64,000 bases of DNA. Source: Pseudomonas syringae CC1557 (lineage in GTDB: Bacteria; Pseudomonadota; Gammaproteobacteria; Pseudomonadales; Pseudomonadaceae). The notes under the pieces were generated by a model. It did not search any database, had not been told where the DNA came from, and worked only from the letters and a program-made list of their open reading frames with translations. Positions 1 through 9,592 of the stretch are shown one piece after another; within the stretch, counting starts at the first letter, position 1; each line of letters opens with the position of its first letter. Made by a program: the position numbers and the translations under genes. The DNA is taken from positions 372,001 through 436,000 of the forward strand of contig NZ_CP007014.1 in assembly GCF_000452705.1 (NCBI RefSeq), in the 5' to 3' direction.

Positions 1-947
1 ATGTACTTGTCCTTGCGGTTGATCCACAAGTGCACGCCGCCCTTGCTGACATCCACGCTGTGAAACAGCATGTAGCCGTCGCTGGTCGGGGTGTCGCCGC
101 CAACCAGTACCGGTTTTTTCCACTGATCGATGTAGGTCAGAATCGCGGCCTGCTTGCCGGCCATCCAGGTTGCCGGTGTCCACAGGTAAGGCGTCAACTC
201 CAGGCCCATGTTGCTTTTCGGATCATACTTGCCAGCGGTGATCTGCTTGCGTGCGGTGGTCAGTTCGCCTGTCTTGCGGTCCTTGAGCAGCGTGGTCACG
301 CCGATCACGTTCTGTGGTTTGACGTTGTAGCCATACTTCGGATCGGCAGCGACCATGCGCACCAGTTCTTCGGACGCGGCGGTCATCACATAGACCTCGA
401 TGCCGTTTTCCATCAGCTTGTTGTACAGCTCGGTCTGCCCGGTGAACACGCGTGGCGGCTCGACGTTGAGTTGCTTGACGGTGTCGCCGTCGTAATAGGT
501 CGCCGGGATCGGTTTTTTCAGAGCCATCAGCTCATCGACGTAGCCTTTCAGTTCCTGAAGCGTGAAGCCGGAAAACACTTGCGCAACCCACGGGTAGCAG
601 ACCATGTCGTCTATTTCGCAAAGACGATAGTAGTAGCTGAACAGGCTTTCCTTGTGCTCGGCGGTGTCTTTGAAGGGGATCAGCTTCAGCGAGGGATCGA
701 GTTTTTCGCGGGTAATCAGCCCTTTGTTTTCCATGTACGGCAGCAGCGATTCTTCGAGATCGAAGCGGTAGCTGGTGTTGTCCATGTCGAAGACCGCGTA
801 ATTGCCCTTGTTGGCATTTGCCGCAATCATCGCATTGAGCGCTTTGGCGGCAGGCTCGGGCCAATGCTTCAGTTCGGTGGCCGCGATGGCCTGGCTGGCA
901 AGCCCCAGGCAGACGGCGGCAGCCAGCAGTTTTGGCACGAGTTTCAT
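1..947 (-). CDS. pchP: Phosphorylcholine phosphatase (3' end cut by window edge)
   Basis: Periplasmic HAD-family phosphatase that releases choline from phosphocholine, feeding the choline-to-betaine pathway encoded 4 kb away. The first 22 residues form a clear signal peptide (MKLVPKLL...ASQAIA). The HAD nucleophile motif DMDNTS follows at about residues 54-59, with Asp54 and Asp56 as the expected catalytic pair. A Thr motif (VMTAAS) lies mid-protein and the late acidic motif GGDTPTSDG lies near the window edge. The start is ATG at 947, with GGGGAAATTGCC just upstream. About 315 residues are visible; the C-terminus lies outside the window. The family is recognised from motif spacing and the secreted HAD architecture. 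Another secreted acid phosphatase is possible but less likely. Confidence 0.8.
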   Translation of the reverse strand, partial: MKLVPKLLAAAVCLGLASQAIAATELKHWPEPAAKALNAMIAANANKGNYAVFDMDNTSYRFDLEESLLPYMENKGLITREKLDPSLKLIPFKDTAEHKESLFSYYYRLCEIDDMVCYPWVAQVFSGFTLQELKGYVDELMALKKPIPATYYDGDTVKQLNVEPPRVFTGQTELYNKLMENGIEVYVMTAASEELVRMVAADPKYGYNVKPQNVIGVTTLLKDRKTGELTTARKQITAGKYDPKSNMGLELTPYLWTPATWMAGKQAAILTYIDQWKKPVLVGGDTPTSDGYMLFHSVDVSKGGVHLWINRKDKY

Positions 948-1137
948 AGGCAATTTCCCCTTGTCGAAAAAACGAAGGGGCAGACCGTAACAAATTATTG
1001 TGAAGGCAAAAGTACGTCAGCGACCCGAAAAAGGCCAAAAGACGTCGTTTGCCCCTTTATTTGCGAAGTCGAAACCAAAAACGACACTTTTGTTGCAGTT
1101 TTTCCTCAGCGGCCGCAGTTGCGCCGAAAAACGCTGA

Positions 1138-1650
1138 TCAGACGCGTTCCCAGACTTCGAAGTTGTAAGCAGGCTTGTCATCGACGGCGGCGTTTTCGGT
1201 GTTCGATACCAATGCCCACTGCGTCGTATCGAATTCCGGAAACCACGCATCACCCTCAGGGCTCAGTGCCACGCGCGTCAGGTACAGACGATCCGCCTGC
1301 GCCAGGCCTTGGGCATACAGTTGCGCGCCGCCGATCAGCATCACTTCATCGACGCCCTGTTCCTTTGCCCATTGTTCGGCGCGTACCACGGCGGCCTCCA
1401 ATGAAGAGAAGACTTCCGCGCCTTCCAGTTGCAGGTCCGTCTGACGGCTGACCACCAGGTTCAGGCGGCCGGGCAGGGGGCGGCCCAGCGAGTCCCAGGT
1501 CTTGCGACCCATGATGATCGGCTTGCCGAGCGTTGTGGCCTTGAAATATTTGAAATCCCCCGGCAAATGCCAGGGCATGGAATTGTCGACGCCGATCACT
1601 CGGTTTTCACCGAGGGCGGCAATCAGGCTGAGCGGGAGATGAGTTTTCAT
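1138..1650 (-). CDS. folA: Dihydrofolate reductase
   Basis: Cytoplasmic enzyme that reduces dihydrofolate to tetrahydrofolate with NADPH; target of trimethoprim. The 170-residue length fits the family. The substrate-site stretch PWHLPGDFKYFK includes catalytic Asp32. The NADPH-binding stretch MGRKTWDSLGRPLPGR lies at about 48-63, and the second nucleotide motif GGAQLY at about 101-106. I chose ATG 1650, giving MKTHLPLSLIAALG, because the 32-residue upstream extension possible in the same frame matches nothing in the family. It is divergent from the DUF2868 gene at 1761. The 190 bases between folA and pchP show nothing I can name. Confidence 0.95.
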   Translation of the reverse strand: MKTHLPLSLIAALGENRVIGVDNSMPWHLPGDFKYFKATTLGKPIIMGRKTWDSLGRPLPGRLNLVVSRQTDLQLEGAEVFSSLEAAVVRAEQWAKEQGVDEVMLIGGAQLYAQGLAQADRLYLTRVALSPEGDAWFPEFDTTQWALVSNTENAAVDDKPAYNFEVWERV

Positions 1651-1760
1651 GAGTGTGAGGATATCAGAGGTCCCGGGGCGGGCGAATGAACTGATACGCG
1701 CCGTGCTCAGTCCGATGACAGCGGTTATGCTCACCGCAGCATTCAATCAAGAGACGCCGT

Positions 1761-3140
1761 GTGACTGCACTGACCCCACTCGATACCCTCTGGCTGACCG
1801 AAGCCGTGCGTCTGCGTGAACAGCAGGCTGGCGCGCTGGATGACCAGGAAGCCAACCGCCGTGCCCGCGCCGCCGGAGGTGACCTGACTGCCCGCATCAC
1901 GCACCGCGCCCTTGGGCTGGCGGAACGCGACGGCATGCTTGCGGCGCTGCATCGCTGGAAGCAGGGTGCGCGTCTGGCATTGATGGCGATGGCCGTGCTG
2001 GCCGTCATCAGCGGGGCAGGGCTGGCCTTCGCCGCGATGGGGGACGGACAGACACCGGTCAACGTGTTCTGGGCGCTGGGCAGCCTGCTGGGGCTGAACC
2101 TGGTGATGTTGGCGAGCTGGGCGCTGGGCTTGATCGCTGCCGGGCGCAGTAATAGCGGGCTTGGCCGTGTGTGGCTGTGGCTGAGCGAAAAGCTCGCCCG
2201 CGACGCTCAGGCAGCGCAACTCGCGCCGGCGCTGGTTCTGCTGTTGCAACGCAAACGCCTGAATCGCTGGGTGCTGGCGCTGGTCGTCCACAGTCTGTGG
2301 CTGCTGGCGTTGCTCAGTGCGCTGGTAGTGCTGCTGATGCTGATGGCGACCCGGCGCTACGGCTTTGTCTGGGAAACCACGATCCTGAGCAGCGACACCT
2401 TTGTCAGCCTGACTCAGACCCTCAGTACCCTTCCGGCGTGGCTGGGCTTCAGCGTGCCGGACGAAACCATGATCCGCGCGAGCGGCAATGGCGCGCTGAG
2501 TATCGAGAATGCGCGGCAGGCTTGGGCGGCCTGGCTGGTGAGTGTGTTGCTGGTGTACGGCATCCTGCCGCGTCTGGTGCTGGCGGTGTTCTGCCTGTGG
2601 CGCTGGAAGCGCGGGCGGGCCGCGCTGGTGCTTGATCTTGAGTTGCCTGAATACCTTGAATTGCGTGAACGACTGATGCCCAGCAGCGAGCGTCTGGGCG
2701 TCAACGATGCCGAGCCTGCGGCGCTGCATCAGGTGCAGTCAGGCCTGGGGGCTGTTGAAAGCAACGGCGCCTTGTTGGTGGCGATCGAGCTGGATGATCA
2801 GCAGGTCTGGCCTCCGCAGTTGCCTTCGGGTGTCGCCAATGCCGGTGTTCTCGACAGCCGCGAGTCGCGCCAGAAGCTGCTCGAACAACTGACTCACTAT
2901 CCGCCTGCACGCATGCTGATCGCCTGCGACCCGCGTCGCTCGCCGGACCGTGGCAGCCTGGCGTTGATCGCAGAACTGGCACGCTGCGCCGGAGCCACCC
3001 GCATCTGGCTGCTGCCTGCGCCTGCCGGGCAGACGCTCGACCCGGAGCGTCTGGATGACTGGCACGTCGCGCTGGATCAGTTACAACTTCCACGTACCGA
3101 CAGCACGCCCTTGAACTGGCTGGAGACAGGTCATGAATGA
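1761..3140 (+). CDS. DUF2868 inner-membrane protein
   Basis: Predicted 459-residue membrane protein of the DUF2868 family; molecular role unknown. Four hydrophobic segments are visible: about residues 70-95 (ALMAMAVLAVISGAG), 105-132, 170-195 (a Leu-rich run before RRYGF) and 258-282. The last 170 residues are soluble. The start is GTG at 1761, with AAGAG just upstream. The stop overlaps the following GTPase gene by 8 bases, so the two are probably translationally coupled and work together. The pairing of a DUF2868 membrane protein with a DUF3482 GTPase is a recurring arrangement in pseudomonads, known to me only from memory. Confidence 0.75.
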   Translation: MTALTPLDTLWLTEAVRLREQQAGALDDQEANRRARAAGGDLTARITHRALGLAERDGMLAALHRWKQGARLALMAMAVLAVISGAGLAFAAMGDGQTPVNVFWALGSLLGLNLVMLASWALGLIAAGRSNSGLGRVWLWLSEKLARDAQAAQLAPALVLLLQRKRLNRWVLALVVHSLWLLALLSALVVLLMLMATRRYGFVWETTILSSDTFVSLTQTLSTLPAWLGFSVPDETMIRASGNGALSIENARQAWAAWLVSVLLVYGILPRLVLAVFCLWRWKRGRAALVLDLELPEYLELRERLMPSSERLGVNDAEPAALHQVQSGLGAVESNGALLVAIELDDQQVWPPQLPSGVANAGVLDSRESRQKLLEQLTHYPPARMLIACDPRRSPDRGSLALIAELARCAGATRIWLLPAPAGQTLDPERLDDWHVALDQLQLPRTDSTPLNWLETGHE

Positions 3141-4521
3141 AGTAGACGGCGTTCGTGCGATCAAGCTCGCCGTGGTCGGTCACACCAACGTCGGCAAGAC
3201 CTCGTTGCTGCGCACATTGACCGGTGACGTGAGCTTTGGCGAGGTCTCCCATCGCCCCAGCACTACACGTCATGTAGAGGGCGCACGCCTTTCTGTGGAT
3301 GGGCAGGCGCTGGTCGAGCTGTATGACACGCCCGGTCTGGAAGACGCCATTGCGCTGCTCGATTATCTGGATCGCCTGGATCGCCCTGGCGAACGGCTGG
3401 ACGGTCCGGCGCGTTTGGCGCGTTTTCTGGAGGGCAGTGAAGCACGACAGCGTTTCGAACAGGAAGCCAAGGTCCTGCGCCAGCTACTCGACTCGGATGC
3501 GGGGCTGTATGTAATCGATGCGCGTGAACCGGTGTTGGCCAAGTACCGCGATGAGTTGGCAGTGCTGGCCAGTTGCGGCAAGCCATTGTTGCCCGTGCTG
3601 AATTTCGTCAGTACGCGTCAGCATCGTGAGCCCGAGTGGCGAGAAGCGCTTTCGCGTCTGGGCCTGCATGCGCTGGTGCGTTTCGACAGCGTGGCACCTC
3701 CCGAAGACGGGGGCCGGCGTCTGTATGAAAGTCTGGCATTGCTCTTGGAAAGCGCGCGGCCTCGGCTGGAGCGCTTGATTGAAGATCAGGAGCAACAACG
3801 TCGGGCCAGAAAGCACAGCGCGGCGCGCCTGATAGCCGAGCTGTTGATTGACTGTGCGGCCTGTCGGCGCAGCGTCGAGACCGCTCCGGAGCAGGAACAG
3901 CAGGCGGTGGAAGCGCTGCGCAAGGCTGTTCGCCAGCGTGAGCAGCAATGCGTCGAGGCGCTGCTCAAGCTGCATTCCTTTCGCAAGGACGATGTGTCTA
4001 CCAGCGACTTGCCGTTGATGGATGGCCGTTGGGGCGATGATCTGTTCAATCCGGAAACCCTCAAGTTGATGGGCGTGCGCGTTGGTGGCGGTGTGGCCGC
4101 TGGCGCGGCGGCCGGGGCAGGGGTCGACCTGATGGTCGGTGGCGTAACGCTTGGCGCGGCGGCGCTGGTCGGGGCGATTGCGGGCGGTGCTCTGTTGACG
4201 GCGCGCAGTTACGGCGGACGGTTGCTGGGCAAGCTCATGGGGCGCAGGGAACTGACTGTGGACGATGCCGTGCTGCGCCTGCTCGCCCTGCGGCAGGGGC
4301 ACTTGCTGCTGGCGCTGGGCGTCAGAGGTCACGCCGCCATCCACAGCATGGAATTGACCACGCCACAGGACAAGACCTGGCGCAAAGGCAAAATCCCCGA
4401 GCCCCTCTCCCGTGCCCGTGCCCACCCCCAGTGGTCGACGCTCAACCTGCATCCCAAGCCGAATCAGGGCGAGAGGCAGGAAGCAATCGATGAACTGGCA
4501 GATGTGGTGTTGCAGGACTGA
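3133..4521 (+). CDS. DUF3482 / Era-like GTPase domain protein
   Basis: A 462-residue protein with an N-terminal small-GTPase domain. The P-loop GHTNVGKTS is at about residues 16-24, a switch-region threonine follows in PSTTRHVEG, and the G3 motif reads DTPGLED. The usual NKxD specificity motif is replaced by LNFVST, so guanine specificity is not certain. After about residue 200 comes a charged, possibly coiled-coil stretch rich in Glu, Gln and Arg. A Gly/Ala-rich hydrophobic hairpin (about 310-350) that may insert in or lie on the membrane follows. It overlaps the upstream DUF2868 gene by 8 bases. Function is unknown; joint action with the membrane protein is inferred from the coupling. Confidence 0.75.
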   Translation: MNEVDGVRAIKLAVVGHTNVGKTSLLRTLTGDVSFGEVSHRPSTTRHVEGARLSVDGQALVELYDTPGLEDAIALLDYLDRLDRPGERLDGPARLARFLEGSEARQRFEQEAKVLRQLLDSDAGLYVIDAREPVLAKYRDELAVLASCGKPLLPVLNFVSTRQHREPEWREALSRLGLHALVRFDSVAPPEDGGRRLYESLALLLESARPRLERLIEDQEQQRRARKHSAARLIAELLIDCAACRRSVETAPEQEQQAVEALRKAVRQREQQCVEALLKLHSFRKDDVSTSDLPLMDGRWGDDLFNPETLKLMGVRVGGGVAAGAAAGAGVDLMVGGVTLGAAALVGAIAGGALLTARSYGGRLLGKLMGRRELTVDDAVLRLLALRQGHLLLALGVRGHAAIHSMELTTPQDKTWRKGKIPEPLSRARAHPQWSTLNLHPKPNQGERQEAIDELADVVLQD

Positions 4522-4540
4522 GCCCTTGCAGCACTGAAGA

Positions 4541-4665
4541 GCGGACGCAGAGCGCCCAGAACTGCATACCGACGCAGAGCGTCGGCACGATAGTTACAGA
4601 ACCATCGTTGTTCCGCTCGCGTGGGAACGTCTTGCGTGACGCTCCGCGTCACCAAATCTGCGCCG
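4541..4665. repeat. REP-like palindromic repeat cluster
   Basis: The 310-base gap before betI holds tandem palindromes of the kind scattered through the window: CCGACGC-AGA-GCGTCGG at 4569-4585 and GTGACGC-TCC-GCGTCAC at 4636-4652. A degenerate copy at 4541 is joined to these by the shared linker CAGAACTGCATACC. The same units recur at about 8.9, 12.7, 24.5, 32.2 and 62.4 kb. No ORF is supported. They could stabilise the 3' end of the GTPase transcript or act as REP elements. Confidence 0.75.
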
Positions 4666-4735
4666 TACCGCACCCCAATCAGCCCCTCTATCAAGCGCTT
4701 TTCAACGTGCCGTTTGCCGCTGAAAACTCGCCGCT

Positions 4736-4777
4736 GATTTTTTATTGATTGATCGTTCAATAAAAAATCTTTAGACT
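4736..4777 (+). promoter_or_regulatory. BetI operator and overlapping betI promoter
   Basis: A perfect 13-base inverted repeat, GATTTTTTATTGA (4736-4748) and TCAATAAAAAATC (4757-4769), surrounds the core TTGATCGT. A sigma-70-like promoter overlaps it: TTGATC at 4749-4754, a 17-base gap, then TAGACT at 4772-4777. The position directly upstream of betI matches the known BetI autoregulation scheme, in which choline relieves repression. Assignment to BetI is inferred from place and symmetry. Confidence 0.65.
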
Positions 4778-4831
4778 GGTCCGGTCATTTCGATACAACG
4801 ATCACTGCAGACAACCGGGAGATTCACGCCA

Positions 4832-5425
4832 ATGCCCAAGGTCGGTATGCAACCCATCCGCCGCCAACAGCTGATCCAGGCCACGCTTACTGCGGTCGAT
4901 CAGGTCGGCATGGGCGATGCCAGCATTGCCTTGATTGCCCGACTGGCAGGCGTCTCCAACGGCATCATCAGTCACTACTTTCAGGACAAGAACGGCCTGA
5001 TTGCCGCGACGATGCGACACCTGATGAACGCCCTGATCCAGAACGTCCGCGAGCGCCGACAGGCGCTGACCGATGACAGCCCCAGGGCGCACCTGCAAGT
5101 GATCATCGAGGGCAACTTCGACGCCAGCCAGGTCAGCGGCCCGGCCATGAAAACCTGGCTGGCCTTCTGGGCGACCAGCATGCACCACCCGGCTCTGCAC
5201 AGATTGCAGCGCATCAACGATCACCGTTTGTATTCGAACCTGTGCTGCCAGTTCCGTCGCGTTTTGCCACTGGAACAGGCACGCAACGCCGCCCGCGGGC
5301 TGGCAGCCCTGATCGACGGGTTGTGGCTGCGAGGCGCGCTTTCAGGCGATGCATTCGACACCGAGCAAGCGCAACGGATCGCTTACGAATACATGGACTT
5401 TCAACTGGCGAAATCGGTGAGCTAA
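4832..5425 (+). CDS. betI: Choline-responsive repressor BetI
   Basis: TetR-family repressor of choline-to-betaine genes, 197 residues as expected. The N-terminal helix-turn-helix is at about residues 31-52 ([18 protein letters not shown]), followed by the family's [12 protein letters not shown] stretch. The C-terminal ligand domain ends [16 protein letters not shown]. The start is ATG at 4832, with GGGAG at about 4818. A strong palindrome in its promoter is the probable self-operator. It is first in the betI-betB-betA operon, and choline is the established inducer for the family. Confidence 0.93.
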   Translation: MPKVGMQPIRRQQLIQATLTAVDQVGMGDASIALIARLAGVSNGIISHYFQDKNGLIAATMRHLMNALIQNVRERRQALTDDSPRAHLQVIIEGNFDASQVSGPAMKTWLAFWATSMHHPALHRLQRINDHRLYSNLCCQFRRVLPLEQARNAARGLAALIDGLWLRGALSGDAFDTEQAQRIAYEYMDFQLAKSVS

Positions 5426-5531
5426 GCGCTTTCGAAGCCCGCTCTCCGAACGACTGCATCAGCCTGTTGCCGACTCCATCCGGCACACTGAAATCAGTCA
5501 TCGCCTCCCCCACTGAATTTGCGAGGACTTT

Positions 5532-7004
5532 ATGGCCCGTTTTGAATTGCAGAAACTTTACATCGACGGCGGCTACGTTGACGCCAGCAACCCCGAGACG
5601 TTCGACGCCATCAACCCGGCGAACGGCGAAGTGCTTGCGCAGATCCAGCGTGCCGGCAAGGACGATGTCGAGCGTGCGGTAGTTGCGGCTGAAAAAGGCC
5701 AGAAAATCTGGGCCGCCATGACGGCTATAGAGCGTTCGCGAATCCTGCGCCGTGCCGTCGACATCCTGCGTGAGCGCAACGATGAGCTGGCCGCGCTGGA
5801 AACCCTGGACACCGGCAAGGCCATCTCTGAAACCCGCTACGTAGATATCGTGACCGGCGCCGACGTGCTGGAGTACTACGCAGGCCTGGTGCCCGCCATC
5901 GAAGGCGAACAGATCCCGCTGCGTGATTCCTCCTTCGTCTACACCCGCCGTGAGCCGCTGGGTGTGGTGGCTGGCATTGGCGCGTGGAACTACCCGATCC
6001 AGATCGCACTATGGAAATCCGCTCCAGCACTGGCGGCGGGCAACGCGATGATCTTCAAGCCAAGCGAAGTCACCTCGCTGACCACCTTGAAGCTGGCGGA
6101 AATCTACACCGAAGCGGGCGTGCCGAACGGCGTGTTCAACGTGTTGACCGGCAGCGGTCGTGAAGTCGGCACCTGGATCACCGAGCACCCGCGCATCGAG
6201 AAAGTCTCCTTCACGGGCGGCACTGACACCGGCAAGAAAGTCATGGCCAGTGCCTCGAGCTCGTCGCTCAAGGAAGTGACCATGGAACTGGGCGGCAAGT
6301 CGCCGTTGATCGTGTTCGACGATGCCGACCTGGATCGTGCCGCTGACATCGCGATGATGGCCAACTTCTACAGCTCGGGTCAGGTCTGCACCAACGGTAC
6401 TCGCGTGTTTGTCCCGAACGCGCTGAAAGCCGAGTTCGAAGCGAAAATCCTGGAGCGTGTGAAGCGTATTCGTGCTGGTAACCCGGAAGACGAGAACATC
6501 AACTTCGGTCCGCTGGTCAGCTTCGAACACATGGAAAGCGTGCTGGGCTATATCGCCAAGGGCAAAGAGCAGGGCGCACGTCTGTTGTGCGGCGGCGATC
6601 GTCTGACCGGTGGTGTATTCGACAAGGGTGCCTATGTCGCGCCAACGGTGTTCACCGACTGCACCGACGAGATGACCATCGTGCGCGAGGAGATCTTTGG
6701 CCCGGTGATGAGCATCCTCGGTTATGACACAGAAGATGAAGTAGTGCGTCGCGCCAATGACACCGATTTCGGTCTGGCTGCTGGCATCGTGACCCGCGAC
6801 CTGAACCGCGCCCACCGCGTGATTCATTTGCTGGAAGCCGGTATCTGCTGGATCAATGCCTGGGGCGAGTCGGCGGCACAAATGCCGGTCGGCGGCTACA
6901 AGCAGTCGGGTGTCGGTCGTGAGAACGGCATCAGCTCGCTGGCCCAGTACACGCGCATCAAATCTGTACAAATCGAACTGGGCGACTACGCCTCGGTTTT
7001 CTAA
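5532..7004 (+). CDS. betB: Betaine aldehyde dehydrogenase
   Basis: Cytoplasmic NAD(P)-dependent aldehyde dehydrogenase converting betaine aldehyde to glycine betaine, an osmoprotectant and carbon source. Its 490 residues match the pseudomonad enzyme. General-base Glu252 lies in ELGGKSP and nucleophile Cys286 in SSGQVCTNG. The Rossmann motif [10 protein letters not shown] and the [14 protein letters not shown] tail are typical. The start is ATG at 5532, with GAGGAC upstream. It sits 106 bases after betI and 141 bases before betA. That second gap carries a TTGCAGC-type short repeat, also seen near 16.6 and 48.0 kb. Confidence 0.96.
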   Translation: MARFELQKLYIDGGYVDASNPETFDAINPANGEVLAQIQRAGKDDVERAVVAAEKGQKIWAAMTAIERSRILRRAVDILRERNDELAALETLDTGKAISETRYVDIVTGADVLEYYAGLVPAIEGEQIPLRDSSFVYTRREPLGVVAGIGAWNYPIQIALWKSAPALAAGNAMIFKPSEVTSLTTLKLAEIYTEAGVPNGVFNVLTGSGREVGTWITEHPRIEKVSFTGGTDTGKKVMASASSSSLKEVTMELGGKSPLIVFDDADLDRAADIAMMANFYSSGQVCTNGTRVFVPNALKAEFEAKILERVKRIRAGNPEDENINFGPLVSFEHMESVLGYIAKGKEQGARLLCGGDRLTGGVFDKGAYVAPTVFTDCTDEMTIVREEIFGPVMSILGYDTEDEVVRRANDTDFGLAAGIVTRDLNRAHRVIHLLEAGICWINAWGESAAQMPVGGYKQSGVGRENGISSLAQYTRIKSVQIELGDYASVF

Positions 7005-7145
7005 GCGCGATTCAAGTGGCACGTGGCACGCCTCAAGCAGACGCAATCCAGAGATGCTTGCCACACCCCATTTTCCACAAGTATCGCCTTGCTGCTTCTG
7101 CTTGCAGCCAAGGCTTGAGACTTGCAACTCTATGAGGGAGCCTCT

Positions 7146-8852
7146 ATGACGACTCAATCCGAATACGACTACATCATCATTGGTGCCGGCTCTGCCGGCA
7201 ACACCCTGGCAGCCCGTCTCACCGAAGACGCAGGCGTCACTGTTCTACTGCTCGAAGCCGGTGGTCCGGACTACCGTCTTGATTTCCGCACCCAGATGCC
7301 AGCCGCACTGGCGTTCCCGCTGCAAGGCCGTCGTTACAACTGGGCTTACGAGACCGAGCCAGAGCCGCACATGGACAACCGCCGTATGGAATGCGGTCGT
7401 GGCAAAGGCCTTGGCGGTTCGTCGCTGATCAACGGCATGTGCTACATCCGCGGCAACGCGATGGACTACGATGGCTGGGCCAAAGAGCCGGGTCTGGAAG
7501 ACTGGAGCTACCTCGACTGCCTGCCGTACTTCCGCAAGGCCGAAACCCGTGATATCGGCCCGAACGATTACCACGGTGGCGAAGGTCCGGTCAGTGTGAC
7601 CACGCCCAAGGCGGGTAACAACCCGCTGTTCCACGCGATGGTCGAGGCAGGTGTGCAGGCCGGTTTCCCGCGCACTGACGACCTCAACGGTTATCAGCAG
7701 GAAGGCTTTGGTCCGATGGACCGCACAGTGACCCCCAAAGGTCGTCGTGCCAGCACCGCACGTGGTTATCTGGACGAAGCGAAAAAGCGCTCGACCCTGA
7801 GCATTGTTACCCACGCCTTGACCGACCGTATCCTGTTCGAAGGCAAGCGTGCCGTCGGCGTGGCGTATCTGGTCGGCGACAGCGACACGCGTATTGAAGC
7901 GCGTGCCCGCAAGGAAGTGCTGCTGTGTGGCGGCGCCATCGCTTCGCCACAGATCCTGCAACGCTCCGGAGTCGGCCCTGCCGAACTGCTGAACAAACTC
8001 GACATTCCGGTGGTGCATGACCTGCCAGGCGTTGGCCAGAACCTTCAGGATCACCTGGAGATGTACCTGCAATATGCCTGCACCCAGCCCGTGTCGCTCT
8101 ACCCGTCGCTGAAATGGTGGAACCAGCCTGCCATCGGTGCAGAGTGGATGTTTCTCGGCACCGGCATCGGCGCCAGCAACCAGTTCGAGGCGGGTGGTTT
8201 CATTCGCTCCAGCGAAGCGTTCGAATGGCCGAACATTCAGTATCACTTCCTGCCGGTCGCAATTAACTACAACGGCACCAAAGGTGTTCAGGAACACGGT
8301 TTCCAGGCGCACGTAGGTTCCATGCGCTCGCCAAGCCGTGGTCGCGTACACGTCAAGTCCAAGGACCCACGCGAGTACCCGAGCATCCTGTTCAACTACA
8401 TGGCTTCGGAGCAGGACTGGCAGGAATTTCGCGACGGCATCCGCCTGACTCGCGAGATCATGCAGCAACCGGCGCTTGATCCGTACCGTGGCCGTGAAAT
8501 CAGCCCCGGCATTGACGTGCAGTCCGATGAGGCGCTGGACCAGTTCGTGCGTGAGCATGCCGAAACGGCTTATCACCCGTCCTGCTCGTGCAAGATGGGC
8601 ACTGACGAGATGGCGGTGGTCGATGGTCAGGGCCGCGTACATGGCATGCAGAATCTGCGTGTGGTCGATGCCTCGATCATGCCGATCATCACCACCGGCA
8701 ACCTGAACGCACCGACGATCATGATCGCCGAGAAAATCGCCGACAAGATCCGCGGCCGCCAGCCGCTGCCACGCAGCACTGCCGACTACTTCGTTGCAGG
8801 CGACAAACCCGCACGCGGCAAGCCGCTGCGCGCGATCAGCCACCAGGCTTGA
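7146..8852 (+). CDS. betA: Choline dehydrogenase
   Basis: FAD-dependent GMC oxidoreductase, membrane-associated, oxidising choline to betaine aldehyde. It has 568 residues. The FAD-binding glycine motif [16 protein letters not shown] is at about residues 9-24, and the GMC signature [15 protein letters not shown] at about 80-94. The catalytic His region reads [10 protein letters not shown], with the second motif [11 protein letters not shown] near the C-terminus. I chose ATG 7146, which has GAGGGAG eight bases upstream, over an in-frame ATG at 7122 that adds eight unlikely residues. It is the last gene of the bet operon, and a hairpin follows the stop. Confidence 0.96.
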   Translation: MTTQSEYDYIIIGAGSAGNTLAARLTEDAGVTVLLLEAGGPDYRLDFRTQMPAALAFPLQGRRYNWAYETEPEPHMDNRRMECGRGKGLGGSSLINGMCYIRGNAMDYDGWAKEPGLEDWSYLDCLPYFRKAETRDIGPNDYHGGEGPVSVTTPKAGNNPLFHAMVEAGVQAGFPRTDDLNGYQQEGFGPMDRTVTPKGRRASTARGYLDEAKKRSTLSIVTHALTDRILFEGKRAVGVAYLVGDSDTRIEARARKEVLLCGGAIASPQILQRSGVGPAELLNKLDIPVVHDLPGVGQNLQDHLEMYLQYACTQPVSLYPSLKWWNQPAIGAEWMFLGTGIGASNQFEAGGFIRSSEAFEWPNIQYHFLPVAINYNGTKGVQEHGFQAHVGSMRSPSRGRVHVKSKDPREYPSILFNYMASEQDWQEFRDGIRLTREIMQQPALDPYRGREISPGIDVQSDEALDQFVREHAETAYHPSCSCKMGTDEMAVVDGQGRVHGMQNLRVVDASIMPIITTGNLNAPTIMIAEKIADKIRGRQPLPRSTADYFVAGDKPARGKPLRAISHQA

Positions 8853-8859
8853 TCTGATG

Positions 8860-8884
8860 ACTGGCGTCCTCCCCGGACGCCAGT
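8860..8884 (+). terminator. Hairpin after betA
   Basis: ACTGGCGTCC (8860-8869), loop TCCCC, GGACGCCAGT (8875-8884): a perfect 10-base-pair stem eight bases after the betA stop. The T-tract that follows is poor (CGTTCC), so termination strength is uncertain. Confidence 0.55.
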
Positions 8885-8980
8885 CGTTCCGCACGCTTCA
8901 GTGTGAATGCATTTCTCGAGGCTCTGCGTCGCAATGGACGCGGAGCATTGGCACGAGAGTCAGCACGATCCGAATCCTCC
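8885..8980. repeat. REP-like repeat copy, diverged
   Basis: Diverged copies of the window-wide repeat (CGTTCCGCACGCTTCAGTGTG, then GACGCGGAGCATTGGCACGA) lie between the betA hairpin and the sigma-factor gene. The same wording, with the linker GGCACGA, is found at about 24.5 kb. No coding sequence is supported. Confidence 0.6.
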
Positions 8981-9027
8981 TTCTCCCGACAGACGCCAAT
9001 TGCCACTACCCCTCCGCTCTGCCACAA

Positions 9028-9050
9028 TCGCGAATGATTCTCTTTAGTTA
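9028..9050 (+). promoter_or_regulatory. Possible Fur box upstream of the ECF sigma gene
   Basis: GCGAATGATTCTCTTTAG, about 25-45 bases before the sigma-factor start, resembles the right half of a Fur box (GATAATGATAATCATTATC). Iron control through Fur is usual for FecI-type sigma genes. The match is partial. Confidence 0.35.
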
Positions 9051-9073
9051 GATCTTTCTCATCGAGGCCGTGC

Positions 9074-9592
9074 GTGTCATCAGTCCCAAGCGCTCATAGC
9101 GAAATCGTTGGTGCGTTGTATCGCGATCATCGCGGATGGCTGCTGGCCTGGCTTCGGCGCAATGTCGCTTGTCCACAACGTGCGCAAGACCTGAGTCAGG
9201 ACACCTTCGTGCGCCTGCTGGGCCGGGATGAGTTGCATCCGCCTCGGGAGCCGCGCGCGTTTCTGGCGACCATCGCCAAGGGCCTGATGTTCGACTATTT
9301 CCGTCGTGCTGCGCTTGAGCAGGCTTATCTCGGGGAGTTGATGCAACTGCCGGAGGCCGAGCAGCCTTCGCCGGAACAACAGTTGCTGATTCTCGAAGAC
9401 CTGAAAACCATCGACCGTCTGCTCGACACGTTGTCGAGCAAGGCACGCGCCGCATTTCTGTATAGCCGTCTCGACGGTTTGAGCCATGGCGAGATTGCCG
9501 AACTGCTTGGCGTCTCTGTGTCGCGGATCAGGCAATACCTGGCTCAGGCGTTGCGTCAGTGCTATGTGGCGCTCTACGGCGAGCCGACATGA
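9074..9592 (+). CDS. FecI-type ECF sigma factor
   Basis: A 172-residue extracytoplasmic-function sigma factor of the iron-starvation group. Region 2 spans about residues 10-80, with DLSQDTFVRLL and the -10-recognition stretch FLATIAKGLMFDYFRR. Region 4 spans about 110-165, with LSHGEIAELLGVSVSRIRQYL as the -35-binding helix-turn-helix. The start is GTG at 9074. Its TGA overlaps the ATG of the FecR gene (ATGA), so sigma and anti-sigma are coupled. Such sigma factors normally drive a neighbouring TonB receptor gene, but none is present here. Confidence 0.88.
   Translation: MSSVPSAHSEIVGALYRDHRGWLLAWLRRNVACPQRAQDLSQDTFVRLLGRDELHPPREPRAFLATIAKGLMFDYFRRAALEQAYLGELMQLPEAEQPSPEQQLLILEDLKTIDRLLDTLSSKARAAFLYSRLDGLSHGEIAELLGVSVSRIRQYLAQALRQCYVALYGEPT

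Noticed and set aside
30..1451. 473-codon plus-strand open frame across pchP and folA
   Set aside because: It is antisense to two recognised genes and spans their intergenic region, with no ribosome site or domain.
7245..8894. 549-codon minus-strand open frame
   Set aside because: Antisense of betA; composition artefact of third-position GC.
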